Below the pieces are notes generated by a model that worked only from the letters and a program-made list of their open reading frames with translations, was not told the DNA's origin and ran no database searches. Source: Bacillota bacterium (lineage in GTDB: Bacteria; Bacillota; Clostridia; Acetivibrionales; DSM-1351). From it: 5,607 nt of DNA. The stretch covers positions 1 to 5,607 of the forward strand of contig JAEZIV010000028.1 in assembly GCA_023436515.1 (NCBI GenBank), given 5' to 3'. Made by a program: the position numbers and the translations under genes. Positions 5,584-5,607 of the stretch are shown one piece after another. Positions within the stretch are counted from its first letter, which is position 1; the number at the start of each line of letters is the position of its first letter.

Positions 5584-5607
5584 AGAGTAGATTGACAATG
5601 GTAATTG

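Overview
The window looks like chromosomal DNA of a low-GC anaerobic Firmicute, most likely a clostridium (a Ruminiclostridium- or Clostridium-like lineage). The reasons are AT-rich intergenic DNA, strong AGGAGG-type ribosome binding sites, a TTG start, sigma-A-like promoters, and a gene set typical of Clostridia. Assignments are from motif recognition only; no database search was possible.

Left block (1-2174, + strand): the end of a tightly packed operon of three related genes. First is the C-terminal 50 codons of an acyl-CoA dehydratase activase-related protein. Second is a complete 371-residue paralogous protein (125-1240) with conserved cysteines. Third is a 321-residue BadF/BadG/HgdC-type ATPase (1209-2174) with all its ATP-binding motifs and both expected cluster cysteines, plus an extra cysteine-rich tail. 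The genes overlap by 29 and 32 bases. The set resembles an ATP-driven Fe-S electron-transfer system (2-hydroxyacyl-CoA dehydratase activator superfamily) whose physiological substrate is not evident here. No obvious dehydratase gene is in view.

Middle block (2262-4821, - strand): one gene for an alpha-glucan (glycogen/maltodextrin) phosphorylase of the ~850-residue bacterial type. As given, it is broken by two single-base deletions, near 4469-4470 and in a T4 run at 3253-3256. Restoring one base at each gives a continuous, well-conserved 853-residue enzyme. The breaks are therefore either sequencing errors or very recent mutations. A hairpin at 2189-2225 lies between the two converging transcription units and probably ends both, with the better U-tract on the phosphorylase side.

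Right block (4822-5607): a divergent intergenic region with a strong extended -10 promoter (4926-4934) drives a small 149-residue polytopic membrane protein of the 'putative ABC-transporter type IV' family (5026-5475). After it come a textbook sigma-A promoter (TTGAAA, 17 bases, TATAAT) and a 7-bp dyad in the presumed leader of a gene that starts beyond the window.

No tRNA, rRNA, CRISPR array, insertion sequence or integrase was seen. The most interesting item is the poorly understood activase operon; the most actionable is the double frameshift in the phosphorylase gene.
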